Shown here one piece after another: positions 53,428 to 61,436 of a stretch of DNA of 64,000 bases. Below the pieces are notes generated by a model, which saw only the letters and a list, made by a program, of their open reading frames with translations, had not been told where the DNA came from and searched no databases. Made by a program: the position numbers and the translations under genes. The first letter of the stretch is position 1. Every line of letters starts with the position of its first letter. This DNA is from Paenirhodobacter enshiensis. Lineage in GTDB: Bacteria > Pseudomonadota > Alphaproteobacteria > Rhodobacterales > Rhodobacteraceae. The stretch is from NCBI RefSeq assembly GCF_000740785.1, contig NZ_JFZB01000007.1, positions 62,001 to 126,000 on the forward strand, written 5' to 3'.

Positions 53428-54397
53428 GCGTATATCGCCTGACCGGACCGGGCTGCGGCTTGCCGTTCTGACGCTGTTGCTGCTGGTGGCGGTGCTGGGC
53501 TGGCTGTTTCAGGGGCTCGCGGGCAACCGCGCCTTCATCCTGGGGCTGCGGCTCGACCGGCTGCAGGCGCTGGCGCTGATCGGGGCGGCGGTCGCGGTGG
53601 CGACGGTGCTGTTTCAGACCGTGGCGCAAAACCGCATCCTGACGCCTTCGATCATGGGGTTCGATGCGCTTTACGTGATGGTGCAGACGCTGGCTGTCGC
53701 GGGGCTGGGGATCACCGGCTACACCACGTTGCCGGCGGGCGCCAAGTTCCTGGCCGAGGCGGCGCTGATGACCGCGATGGCGGTGATGCTGTTCGGCACG
53801 CTGCTCGGGCGCGGGGGGGGCGGGGCGAACGATATCGGGCGCACCATTCTGACCGGGGTGATTTTGGGAATTCTGTTTCGCTCGGCGGCATCGCTCGGGG
53901 CGCGGCTGCTGGATCCGAATGCCTATGCGGTGGTGCAGGCGGTCAGCTTTGCCAATTTCGGCAAGCCGGCGGCCGGGCTGACGCTGTGGGCGGCGGCGAT
54001 CGTGGTGCCGGCGATCGCGGTGGCGCTGTGGCTCGGGCCGCGGCTCGATGTGCTGGGGCTCGGGCGCGAGAGGGCGGTGTCGCTCGGTCTCGGCCACCGC
54101 CGGCTGGTCGTGGGGGTGCTGGTGCTGGTTGCGGTGCTGGTGGCGGCCTCGACGGCGCTGGTCGGTCCGGTGACCTTCTTCGGGCTGATCGTCGCCGGGC
54201 TGGCGCAGGCGCTGTTTCCGGGCGCCCCGCATCGGGTGCGGCTGTGCGCGGCGATGCTGCTCGCCTGCCTGATGCTGATCGGCGGGCAATGGCTGTTCGA
54301 GCGCGGTCTCGGCCAGCGCGCCACGCTGAGCGTGGTGATCGAATTCGCCGGCGGGCTGATGTTCCTGGCGCTGCTGCTGAAAGGACGGCTGAGATGA
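53417..54397 (+). CDS. iron-siderophore ABC transporter permease 2 (FecCD family)
   Basis: A 326-residue permease: LRLDRLQALALIGAAVAVATVLFQTVAQNRILTPSIMGFDALYVM near the start, GDIGRT-like helix region, SFANFGKP, ASTALVGPVTFFGLIVAGLAQALFPGAPH and a C-terminal VVIEFAGGLMFLALLL. Related to the permease partners of the FatC/CeuC/YclO type. The ATG at 53417 lies 11 bases inside the previous gene; the longer frame would overlap far more. Confidence 0.92.
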   Translation: MSPERISPDRTGLRLAVLTLLLLVAVLGWLFQGLAGNRAFILGLRLDRLQALALIGAAVAVATVLFQTVAQNRILTPSIMGFDALYVMVQTLAVAGLGITGYTTLPAGAKFLAEAALMTAMAVMLFGTLLGRGGGGANDIGRTILTGVILGILFRSAASLGARLLDPNAYAVVQAVSFANFGKPAAGLTLWAAAIVVPAIAVALWLGPRLDVLGLGRERAVSLGLGHRRLVVGVLVLVAVLVAASTALVGPVTFFGLIVAGLAQALFPGAPHRVRLCAAMLLACLMLIGGQWLFERGLGQRATLSVVIEFAGGLMFLALLLKGRLR

Positions 54398-55149
54398 TTG
54401 ATGTGGCCGAGGTATCGTGCCGGATCCATGGCACCGAGATTCTGGCGCCGGCGACGCTGCGCATTCCGGACGGACAGATCACCGCGCTGATCGGGCCGAA
54501 CGGGGCGGGCAAGTCGACGCTGTTGCGGCTGATCGGACGGATCGCACCGTTGCAGAGCGGACGGGTGAGCATCGACGGGCTGGATCTGGCGGGCACGGCC
54601 TCGGACCGGCTGGCGCGGCAGATGGCGTTTCTCGGGCAAAGCACGGCGCTTGCCAGCCGGCTCAGGGTGGGCGAGCTGGTGGCCTTCGGGCGCTGGCCGC
54701 ATTGCCATGGCCGGCCCGGGCCGGACGACCGGGCGGCGGTGGCTGCGGCGCTTGCCGAATTCGGTCTGGTCGGTCTTGCCGGCCGGTTCATGGACGAGCT
54801 GTCGGGCGGGCAGGCGCAGCGCGCGCATCTGGCGATGGCGGCGGCGCAGGATACGCCGTGGCTTTTGCTCGACGAGCCGATGAACAACCTCGATCTCGCC
54901 CATGCCCGCACGCTGATGGAGGCACTGGCGCGGCGCCGCGCGCAGGGCGGATCGGCGCTGGTGGTGCTGCACGATCTGAATTTCGCCGCCGGCTGGGCGG
55001 ACCGCGTGGTCGCGATGAAGGCCGGCCGGATCCATGCCGAGGGCACACCGGACGAGGTGCTGACCTCTGACATCTTGTCAGATCTGTATGACACCCCCAT
55101 CGAGGTCGGCCGCCATCGCGGCCGGCCGCTGGTGCTGCATCACATGTAA
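54394..55149 (+). CDS. iron-siderophore ABC transporter ATPase
   Basis: A 251-residue ABC ATPase: Walker A GPNGAGKST (about 34-42), Q-loop LGQST, signature LSGGQAQRAHLAMA, Walker B LLLDEP and switch His in VLHDLNFA. The order binding protein, permease, permease, ATPase is that of Gram-positive and Campylobacter catecholate uptake operons. ATGA overlap with permease 2. The next gene, a TonB receptor, has its own promoter candidate. Confidence 0.94.
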   Translation: MIDVAEVSCRIHGTEILAPATLRIPDGQITALIGPNGAGKSTLLRLIGRIAPLQSGRVSIDGLDLAGTASDRLARQMAFLGQSTALASRLRVGELVAFGRWPHCHGRPGPDDRAAVAAALAEFGLVGLAGRFMDELSGGQAQRAHLAMAAAQDTPWLLLDEPMNNLDLAHARTLMEALARRRAQGGSALVVLHDLNFAAGWADRVVAMKAGRIHAEGTPDEVLTSDILSDLYDTPIEVGRHRGRPLVLHHM

Positions 55150-55197
55150 GGCGGCTTCGGGGAGGAGCTGCGGATTCTTAGTGAGGCGCAGGGTATC

Positions 55198-55215
55198 ATG
55201 CAGAAAAATATGCAT
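55198..55215. promoter_or_regulatory. dyad ATGCA-N8-TGCAT upstream of the TonB receptor
   Basis: Arms ATGCA (55198-55202) and TGCAT (55211-55215) flank an A-rich centre. It lies eight bases upstream of the -35 candidate in an AT-rich stretch. A regulator site is plausible; its identity is unknown. Confidence 0.35.
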
Positions 55216-55222
55216 TTTCCCG

Positions 55223-55251
55223 ATATGACGGATTGAATTTAGTAAAATAGT
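55223..55251 (+). promoter_or_regulatory. candidate promoter of the TonB receptor
   Basis: TTGAAT and AATAAT with exactly 17 bases between, in the most AT-rich stretch of the window (about 55195-55255). It is about 105 bases before the start codon. Confidence 0.55.
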
Positions 55252-55355
55252 CAGGAATAATTCGCGCGGAAGCATCAGCCGACGGCGCCATCGCGCTGTG
55301 GTCTCCTTGCGAGACGTAGCCAGCTCCGATTTCCAACCGTCACAAGGCTCAATAC

Positions 55356-57611
55356 ATGACAGCGATGAACAGAAGGGGCGTCGGGACACTGGTCTCGGTC
55401 GGCGCCGCGGGGCTTGGCGCCGCGGTTCCGGGTGCGGCCCCGGCACAGGACACCGCCGGCGCGGCGATGCAGCTCGGCACGATCACCGTCTCCGACGAGG
55501 CGACGAGCGCGAACGCCAACGAGGCCACGGTGACCTCGGCGGGGCGCTCGCTTGCGGGCACGGTCAAGGACACGCCGCAGGTGGTCAATGTGGTCTCGCC
55601 CGAGGTGCTGAAACAAAAGCACGTCACCACGCTGGAAGAAGCGCTGAAGAACGTGCCGGGCGTCACGCTGTCGAGCGGCGAAGGCCGCGGCGGGCTGAAC
55701 GGCGAACAGTTCCGTCTGCGCGGCATCCAGTCGAAGGGCGACATCTTCACCGACGGGCTGAAGGATTTCGGCACCTATACCCATGACATGTTCAACACCG
55801 AATCGGTGACCGTGCTGAAGGGGCCGTCGGGCGAGGCCTATGGCATCGGCAGCCTGGGCGGCCTGATGAACATGGAGACCAAGAAGGCGCATCTGGGCGA
55901 CGCCAATGAGGCGGCGCTGAGCTATTCGAGCGGCACCACCCTGCGCGAGACGCTCGACATGAACAAGCAGCTCGGCGAGACCTCGGCGATCCGGCTGAAC
56001 GTGATGAACCAGCGCGGCTATGCGCCCGACCGCGATCACGTGTCGCAAAACCGTCAGGGCGTGGCGCTCGATTACGGTCTGGGCATCGGCACCGGGACCG
56101 AATGGCATGTCGGTTACGAATATCTGCGCGGCAAGGGCAAGCCCGACCAGGGCCAGCCGATGGCGACCGGGGCGGACGGGATCGCGCGCCCGCTGCTGGA
56201 GTTCGACGTGCCGGGATATGACCGCAGCACCTCTTACGTGCGCAGCATCGACAAGGATATCACCGAAACCCACATGCTGACCTCCTCGTTCAGCCATGTG
56301 GCCGATTCGGGCTTCACCATCACCAACGACACCCGCATCAAGCATTACAGCCGCGACTTCGCCACCACGACGCCCGGCGCCTGCGACGAGGCCTGTCTGT
56401 CGAGCCTGCTCTCGGGCGGGTCGGCGGTTATGGCCTACGGTGCCGGCGGCGGCATGAACTACGATCAGGACGGCTGGGGCTTCGAGAACCTGACGGCGGC
56501 GCATTTCGACGGCGACGTCTTCGGGATGAAGAACAAGGCGCTGATCGGGCTCGATATTTCTTATCAGAAAGACGACCGGGTGCGCGGCAGCTGGACCGGG
56601 CGGGTCAACGATCAGGACGTGGTGAACCCCGCCTATCAGATGCCCGGCGCGGTGCAGAGCTTCAACTACAGCCAGCCGGCGAACGCCAAGTCCCTCGATC
56701 TGGGGCTGGTGGCGTCGGACCGGCTGTGGCTGACGGACAAGTGGTCGGTTCTGGGCTCGGCCCGGGCAGATTACTTCAACAGCACCTTCGACGGCTATAC
56801 CATCGGCGCGACCGAGGCCTCGCATGGCGAGTCCGAGACCTCGCGCATCAGCCCCGCTTTCAGCGTGATCTACGAGCCGGGCAAGGACACCACCGTCTAT
56901 GCCTCCGCCTCGCGCGCCTATCGCCCGATCGGCACCGATATCGGCGCCTCGGCCGAGGGCACGTCGAGTTCTGTCGCGGCGGAAGGTTACGATCCGGAAC
57001 GCTCGGACAACGTTGAACTCGGCGCCAAGACCAACCTGTTCGACAATGCCCTCGGGCTGAGCGCGGCGGTGTTCCAGACGCGCAAGACCAACTCCTTCAC
57101 CGAGAACAGCGACGGCACTTATTCGACCGGCTTCAGCGAGGACGGCAGCGCCGTGCGCGTGCGCGGGATCGAGCTGGGCGCCTCGGGGCGGATCACGCAG
57201 GACTGGACGGTCAATCTGGCCTATGCCTATCTCGACGGCGACGTGATCGGCGGCAAGGGCATCGACGGCGAGACCGTGGGCAATGCCGCGCCCTATGTGT
57301 CGAAGCACAACCTGTCGCTGTGGACGAACTACCGTCTGTCGCCGAAGGCGATCGCGCTGCCGGGCGATGTCTCGGTGGGCGGCGGCGTCACCTATGCGTC
57401 GAAATACTACACCAACGCGGCCAATACCGCGCAGATCCCGGAGACGATTTCTCTCGATATGTCCGTCGCTTACGAGACGGACGGTTATCGTCTGGCGCTG
57501 AATGCCTTCAACCTGACCGATCACGACAACTATTCGGCCGGCTTCGGCGGCTCGCGGGCCACCCCGTCTTACGGGCGCACCTTCGCCGTTACGCTGTCGA
57601 AGGAGTTCTGA
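55356..57611 (+). CDS. fiu: TonB-dependent siderophore receptor (Fiu-like, catecholate type)
   Basis: A 751-residue outer-membrane receptor. Signal about 1-30 (ending GAAPAQDT), TonB-box-like ITVSDEA, plug domain with DTPQVVNVVSPEVLKQKHVTTLEEALKNVPGVT, FRLRGIQSKGDIFTDGLKDFG and VTVLKGPSGEAYGIGSLGG, then a 22-strand barrel ending in YGRTFAVTLSKEF with terminal Phe. The plug pattern and its neighbour piuC point to the Fiu/PiuA group that takes up catecholates. Specific ligand is unproven. It is the first gene after a promoter candidate. Confidence 0.9.
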   Translation: MTAMNRRGVGTLVSVGAAGLGAAVPGAAPAQDTAGAAMQLGTITVSDEATSANANEATVTSAGRSLAGTVKDTPQVVNVVSPEVLKQKHVTTLEEALKNVPGVTLSSGEGRGGLNGEQFRLRGIQSKGDIFTDGLKDFGTYTHDMFNTESVTVLKGPSGEAYGIGSLGGLMNMETKKAHLGDANEAALSYSSGTTLRETLDMNKQLGETSAIRLNVMNQRGYAPDRDHVSQNRQGVALDYGLGIGTGTEWHVGYEYLRGKGKPDQGQPMATGADGIARPLLEFDVPGYDRSTSYVRSIDKDITETHMLTSSFSHVADSGFTITNDTRIKHYSRDFATTTPGACDEACLSSLLSGGSAVMAYGAGGGMNYDQDGWGFENLTAAHFDGDVFGMKNKALIGLDISYQKDDRVRGSWTGRVNDQDVVNPAYQMPGAVQSFNYSQPANAKSLDLGLVASDRLWLTDKWSVLGSARADYFNSTFDGYTIGATEASHGESETSRISPAFSVIYEPGKDTTVYASASRAYRPIGTDIGASAEGTSSSVAAEGYDPERSDNVELGAKTNLFDNALGLSAAVFQTRKTNSFTENSDGTYSTGFSEDGSAVRVRGIELGASGRITQDWTVNLAYAYLDGDVIGGKGIDGETVGNAAPYVSKHNLSLWTNYRLSPKAIALPGDVSVGGGVTYASKYYTNAANTAQIPETISLDMSVAYETDGYRLALNAFNLTDHDNYSAGFGGSRATPSYGRTFAVTLSKEF

Positions 57612-57650
57612 TCCGACATCCGGGCGGGGACGCGCGTCCCCGTCCGTCCT

Positions 57651-57674
57651 GCGGGCCGGGCCATGCCGGCCCGC
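57651..57674 (+). terminator. hairpin after the TonB receptor
   Basis: A perfect GCGGGCCGG/CCGGCCCGC stem with a 6-base loop, followed by a weak T-containing tail. It could reduce read-through into piuC. Confidence 0.45.
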
Positions 57675-57715
57675 CTCCTTGTCCCGTCCGGGGTCCCGGA
57701 ACGGGTTTCCGGTCG

Positions 57716-57738
57716 TTTCCGGAGGCCCGCTCCGGAAA
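57716..57738. other. hairpin just upstream of piuC
   Basis: TTTCCGGA and TCCGGAAA are perfectly complementary around a 7-base loop. It lies 24 bases before the start and could influence translation. Confidence 0.5.
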
Positions 57739-57762
57739 CCCGCCCTTTGCAAAGAATGTGCC

Positions 57763-58449
57763 ATGCTGATCCATGTCCCCGATGTCCTGACCCTCGAAGA
57801 GGTCGCCCATTGCCGTCAGGTGCTCGAAGCCTCGTCCTGGGCCGACGGGCGGCTGACCGCGGGCGATCTGGCGGTCCGGGTGAAGAACAACCTGCAGATC
57901 CCGGCCGACAGCGCCGAGGCGCTGGAACTCGGTGAGATCGTCCTGCGCGCCCTTGGCCGCGATCCGACCTACAATTCGGCCGCGCTGCCCCTCAGGGTGC
58001 TTCCGCCGATGTTCAACCGCTATGATCCGGGCATGACCTTCGGCGCCCATACCGACAACGCCATCCGCACCGTTCCGGGCGCCGGCGGGGCGCGGATGCG
58101 CGCCGATGTCTCGACCACGATCTTCCTCAGCGACCCCGACGAATACGACGGCGGCGAGTTGGTGGTTCAGGACACCTACGGCAGCCAGCGGGTCAAGCTG
58201 CCGGCCGGTCATATGGTGGTCTATCCGTCCTCCAGCCTGCATCTGGTCACCCCGGTCACCCGCGGCAGCCGGTGGGCCTCGTTCTTCTGGGCGCAGTCGA
58301 TGGTGCGCGAGGACGGCCGGCGCGCGATCCTTTACAACCTCGACCTCGCGATCCGCGAGATCCGTGCCACGATGGGCGATGAGGGCGAGGCCGTGCAGCG
58401 GCTGGTGAGCCATTATCACAACCTCGTCCGTCTCTGGGCCGAGCTGTGA
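57763..58449 (+). CDS. piuC: Fe(II)/2-oxoglutarate-dependent hydroxylase PiuC
   Basis: A 228-residue PKHX/YbiX-type dioxygenase. Iron ligands are His96 and Asp98 (GAHTDNAI) and His160 (SSSLHLVTPV); Arg170 (RGSRWASFFW) should bind 2-oxoglutarate. The N-terminal FNRYDPGM and C-terminal YNLDLAIREI regions are typical. It is found beside Fiu/PiuA-type receptors in many Proteobacteria; the physiological substrate is not known. The ATG at 57763 is used although the frame extends upstream. Overlaps the next gene by four bases (GTGA). Confidence 0.92.
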   Translation: MLIHVPDVLTLEEVAHCRQVLEASSWADGRLTAGDLAVRVKNNLQIPADSAEALELGEIVLRALGRDPTYNSAALPLRVLPPMFNRYDPGMTFGAHTDNAIRTVPGAGGARMRADVSTTIFLSDPDEYDGGELVVQDTYGSQRVKLPAGHMVVYPSSSLHLVTPVTRGSRWASFFWAQSMVREDGRRAILYNLDLAIREIRATMGDEGEAVQRLVSHYHNLVRLWAEL

Positions 58450-59192
58450 CACCGGCCGGCCCCGGGCCCGCGCCACAAGAGACCGCGCCGCAGGAGACTG
58501 CGCCGCAGGAGATTGCGCCGCAGGGGATCGAGGCACAGCTTGCCCTCGGCCAGATGCTGCTGGAGGCGGGCGAGGGCGCCTCCGCCTGGGAGGCTTTCGC
58601 GGCGGCCGCGCGCCGGGGCGACGGGCGGGCGATGACCATGCTCGGCCGGCTTGCCGAGCATGGCTGGACCGGGCGCGCGCCCGACCCCGCGGCGGCCGCC
58701 CATCACTACCGCAGGGCCGCGGCCGCGGGCAGTGGCTGGGCGCTGTTCAATCTCGCCGACCTCCATCTGACCGGGCGCGGGGTCGCGCCGGACGCGGCCG
58801 GGGCTGTTGCGCTCTATTCCCGCGCGGCCGAAGCCGGGGTGGCGCAGGCGCTCAACATGCTCGGTCTGTGCTGCGAAGAGGGGCAGGGCCTGCCTGCCGA
58901 TAGCGTCCTCGCAAGGCGGTATTACGCGGCCGGGGCCGAGGCGGGCGATTGCTGGGCGAGTTTCAACCTCGGGCGTCTGATGCTCGAGGATGGCGAGCCC
59001 GACGCGGCGCTGATCCGGTTTCGCCGGGCGTATGACACCGGCTTCGCCGGGTTCTGGCGCCGTCTGGCCGAGGCGCTGGCCCCGCTTGACGATCCGCGGT
59101 TCAGGGCGCTCTCCGGGGCCGCGCTGAGCCGCGCCGAGGCGGGCGAAGCTGCGCTGCGCCGGCGCCGCACCGGCGAGAAGGCCGCATCATGA
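58446..59192 (+). CDS. Sel1-like repeat protein
   Basis: A 248-residue protein with a Gln/Pro-rich start containing four tandem 15-base repeats (58473-58532, repeating P-Q-E/G-x-A) and four to five Sel1/TPR-like repeats (AAARRGDGRAMTMLGRLAEHGW; AAAGSGWALFNLADLHLTGRG; AEAGVAQALNMLGLCCEEGQG; AEAGDCWASFNLGRLMLEDG). A scaffold for protein contacts. No signal peptide; cytosolic. The GTG start sits in the piuC stop. It belongs to the PiuC/hydroxy-acid oxidase unit, where it may hold partner proteins. Confidence 0.85.
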   Translation: MTPAGPGPAPQETAPQETAPQEIAPQGIEAQLALGQMLLEAGEGASAWEAFAAAARRGDGRAMTMLGRLAEHGWTGRAPDPAAAAHHYRRAAAAGSGWALFNLADLHLTGRGVAPDAAGAVALYSRAAEAGVAQALNMLGLCCEEGQGLPADSVLARRYYAAGAEAGDCWASFNLGRLMLEDGEPDAALIRFRRAYDTGFAGFWRRLAEALAPLDDPRFRALSGAALSRAEAGEAALRRRRTGEKAAS

Positions 59193-60268
59193 CCGCGGCG
59201 GATTTCCTGTCTCTGGCCGATTACGGGCGGCATTTTGCCGCGACGGCCCCGGCCGGGGTGCGGGCCTGGGTCGATGGCGGGGCGGGCGACGGCATCACCG
59301 CGGCCGAGAACCTCGCGGCCTTCGCGGCGTTGCGGCTGTGGCCGCGCGTGCTGGGCGATCTGCGCGCGGGATCGGCCGCGACCGAGTTGTTCGGCCGTCC
59401 GCTCGCGGCACCGGTGCTGATCGCGCCCACGGCGTGCCACGCGCTGCTCGATCCGGAGGGCGAGCTCGCCACCGCGACCGCGGCGGCACTGACCGGCACG
59501 CCGATGATCGTCTCGACCCAGGCCTCGGTCCGGATCGAGGACCTGACCGCCGCCGTCCCCGGGGCCGATCTGTGGTTCCAGATCTACCCGCAGCCGGTGT
59601 TCGCCGATACGCTCGATCTGTGCCGGCGGGCGGTGGCCGCGGGATGCCGGGCGCTGGTGCTGACGGTCGACGCGCCGGTCTCTGGCGTGCGCAATGCCGA
59701 GCAGCGGGCGGGCTTCGTCTTGCCCGAAGCGGCGCAGGCGAACCTGCGCGATTACGCCCCCCCGCCTGCGGTCGAAGGCCCGCGCAGCCCGGTGTTTCGC
59801 GGACTGGTGGACCCGGCGTTGCGATGGGCAGAGGCCGGACGGATCTGTGCCGAGAGCCCGGTGCCGGTGCTGTTCAAGGGTATCCTGCACCCGGACGATG
59901 CGCTGAAGGCACGCGCGGCGGGGGCGGCGGGGATCGTGGTGTCGAACCACGGGGGCAGGGTGCTCGATACCGTGCCGCCGGCGATTGCGGCGCTGCCCGC
60001 GATCCGGCGTGCGCTTGGCCCGGGGGTGCCGGTGCTGGTCGATGGCGGGGTGCGGCGCGGCACCGATGTGGTCAAGGCGCTGGCGCTCGGTGCGGATGCG
60101 GTGTTGCTCGGCCGGCCGGTGCTCCATGCGTTGTTCGCCGCCGGCATGAGCGGGGTCGCTCATGCGCTGACGCTGCTGCAAACCGAGACCGAGGCCGCGA
60201 TGGCACTGGTCGGCGCGGCCCGGCCCGGCGATATCGACGCCACGCTGATCTGGTCCGGCCCGCAGTGA
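59189..60268 (+). CDS. FMN-dependent alpha-hydroxy-acid oxidase/dehydrogenase
   Basis: A 359-residue glycolate-oxidase/lactate-dehydrogenase-fold protein. FMN and substrate residues: Tyr133 (FQIYPQ), Lys230 (LFKGIL), His254 and Arg257 (VSNHGGRVLD) and the VLVDGGVRRGTDVVKALALGA phosphate loop. The tyrosine normally present near residue 24 of glycolate oxidase is replaced by Trp-Val (AWVDGGAGDG), suggesting an unusual substrate. It oxidises an alpha-hydroxy acid to the 2-oxo acid. ATGA overlap with the Sel1-repeat gene. Confidence 0.88.
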   Translation: MTAADFLSLADYGRHFAATAPAGVRAWVDGGAGDGITAAENLAAFAALRLWPRVLGDLRAGSAATELFGRPLAAPVLIAPTACHALLDPEGELATATAAALTGTPMIVSTQASVRIEDLTAAVPGADLWFQIYPQPVFADTLDLCRRAVAAGCRALVLTVDAPVSGVRNAEQRAGFVLPEAAQANLRDYAPPPAVEGPRSPVFRGLVDPALRWAEAGRICAESPVPVLFKGILHPDDALKARAAGAAGIVVSNHGGRVLDTVPPAIAALPAIRRALGPGVPVLVDGGVRRGTDVVKALALGADAVLLGRPVLHALFAAGMSGVAHALTLLQTETEAAMALVGAARPGDIDATLIWSGPQ

Positions 60269-60271
60269 GGA

Positions 60272-60289
60272 GCCGGCGGGGACGCCGGC
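60272..60289. other. GC hairpin between the oxidase and the convergent SIP gene
   Basis: GCCGGCG/CGCCGGC with a 4-base loop, no T-run on either strand. May act as a weak transcriptional boundary. Confidence 0.45.
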
Positions 60290-60310
60290 CCGGGGCGGGC
60301 GCGGGTGTCC

Positions 60311-61057
60311 TCAGTCCAGCGTCTTGTCGCTTGCGTCGGCCTGTCCCTCGATCCAGTAGCCCGCGGCCTTGATCCAGCCGCGCGGATGTGAGCGCGGGCC
60401 GGCGAAATGATCGCGCAGCGCGCGCGCCACGCCGGCTTCGGCCGCGATCCAGATGAAGCCGCGCCCCCCGGCGGGCAGAACGATCTGCCCGGCCGCTGCC
60501 AGCGCCGGCACCGGATCGGCGGAATGCGTTCCGCGGTGCAGCCAGTGCGCTTCGTGCTCGGCCCGGGTGACGAAGCACTGCTCTTCGGCGGCATCGGCCA
60601 CCAGCCCGAGGGTGATGACCTTCGTGTCCGCCCCCAGCTCCTCGACCCGGCGGCCGAGCGCGGGCAGCCCGGTCTCGTCGGCGATCAGCAGCCACCAGTC
60701 GAACGCGGCCGTCACCACCTGCGAGCCGCGCGGCCCGCCGATCTCCAGCCGGTCGCCGGGGCGCGCATCGAGCGCCCATCGCGTCGCGGGGCCGGCCTCG
60801 TGCACGGCGAAATCGAGGGTCAGCGTCCGCTCTGCCCGGTCGAAGGCGCGCGGGGTGTAATCGCGCATCGCCGGCCGGTCGGTGCCGGTGGGGAAGATCA
60901 GCTTGATGTGATCGTCGGGCGAGAGGCTGGTGAAATCGGCCAGATCCTCGCCCTCCAGAACCATACGGATCATGCGAGGGGTGAGATAGCTCTTGTCGCG
61001 CAGGCTCAGCGTGCGGCGGCGGACGTCGAAACGGTGTCGGGTGAAAATCTGGTCCAT
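60311..61057 (-). CDS. siderophore-interacting protein (FAD ferric-siderophore reductase)
   Basis: A 248-residue SIP/ViuB-family flavoprotein. N-terminal FAD-binding barrel with the RDYTPRAF motif and the DFAVHEAGPATRWALDARPGDRLEIGGPRGS stretch, then an NAD(P)H-binding domain (WWLLIADETGLPALGRRVEE, FIWIAAEAGVARALRDHF) and the C-terminal AGYWIEGQAD. It reduces Fe(III)-siderophore to Fe(II) in the cytosol, completing uptake. The ATG at 61057 follows AAGGAG; a longer frame at the 5' end is not homologous. Confidence 0.9.
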   Translation of the reverse strand: MDQIFTRHRFDVRRRTLSLRDKSYLTPRMIRMVLEGEDLADFTSLSPDDHIKLIFPTGTDRPAMRDYTPRAFDRAERTLTLDFAVHEAGPATRWALDARPGDRLEIGGPRGSQVVTAAFDWWLLIADETGLPALGRRVEELGADTKVITLGLVADAAEEQCFVTRAEHEAHWLHRGTHSADPVPALAAAGQIVLPAGGRGFIWIAAEAGVARALRDHFAGPRSHPRGWIKAAGYWIEGQADASDKTLD

Positions 61058-61436
61058 GGGACTCCTTGGGCGATGCTCTCGCGGGCATGAGGCTGTGGGG
61101 AAACGGTGGCGCTGGCGGATGCGAGGGCGGTGCGCCGTCGCATCGGGGCTGGCGAAGCGGGCGAACCGGCGCGACGATGCGGACGCCCTTGCGGCAGGGC
61201 ATTCCCCATCGGCCTTCCGATCGGCCCCGTGAGCCGGTGCATAGGCCAGCCGGAGCGCGCGCACAACACCCCTGCGTGCAGGCGCGGTCCGCGCATCCGC
61301 TCTTGCGCGCGGGGTCTTTGCGGGACGCGTGGTCCGGACGCGGTGCGGACATGGCCGAGGATGTCGCGGCGGCGACATTGTTCTTGCCGCGCGGGCCGCC
61401 TCTCGTGCTACGCTTCGCGCGGGGAGGTGACGCGCC
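61058..61436. other. divergent intergenic region, SIP / AcoR-like regulator
   Basis: About 380 bases with no gene. GC-rich inverted repeats (for example CGGCC and GGCCG clusters at about 61180-61240) and a rightward promoter candidate at 61384-61414 are present. A leftward promoter for SIP was not recognised. Confidence 0.5.
61384..61414 (+). promoter_or_regulatory. candidate promoter of the AcoR-like gene
   Basis: TTGCCG at 61384 with TGCTAC at 61406 (16-base spacer) or TACGCT at 61409 (19). GCTACGCT-type -10 regions are usual in this group. Confidence 0.45.
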
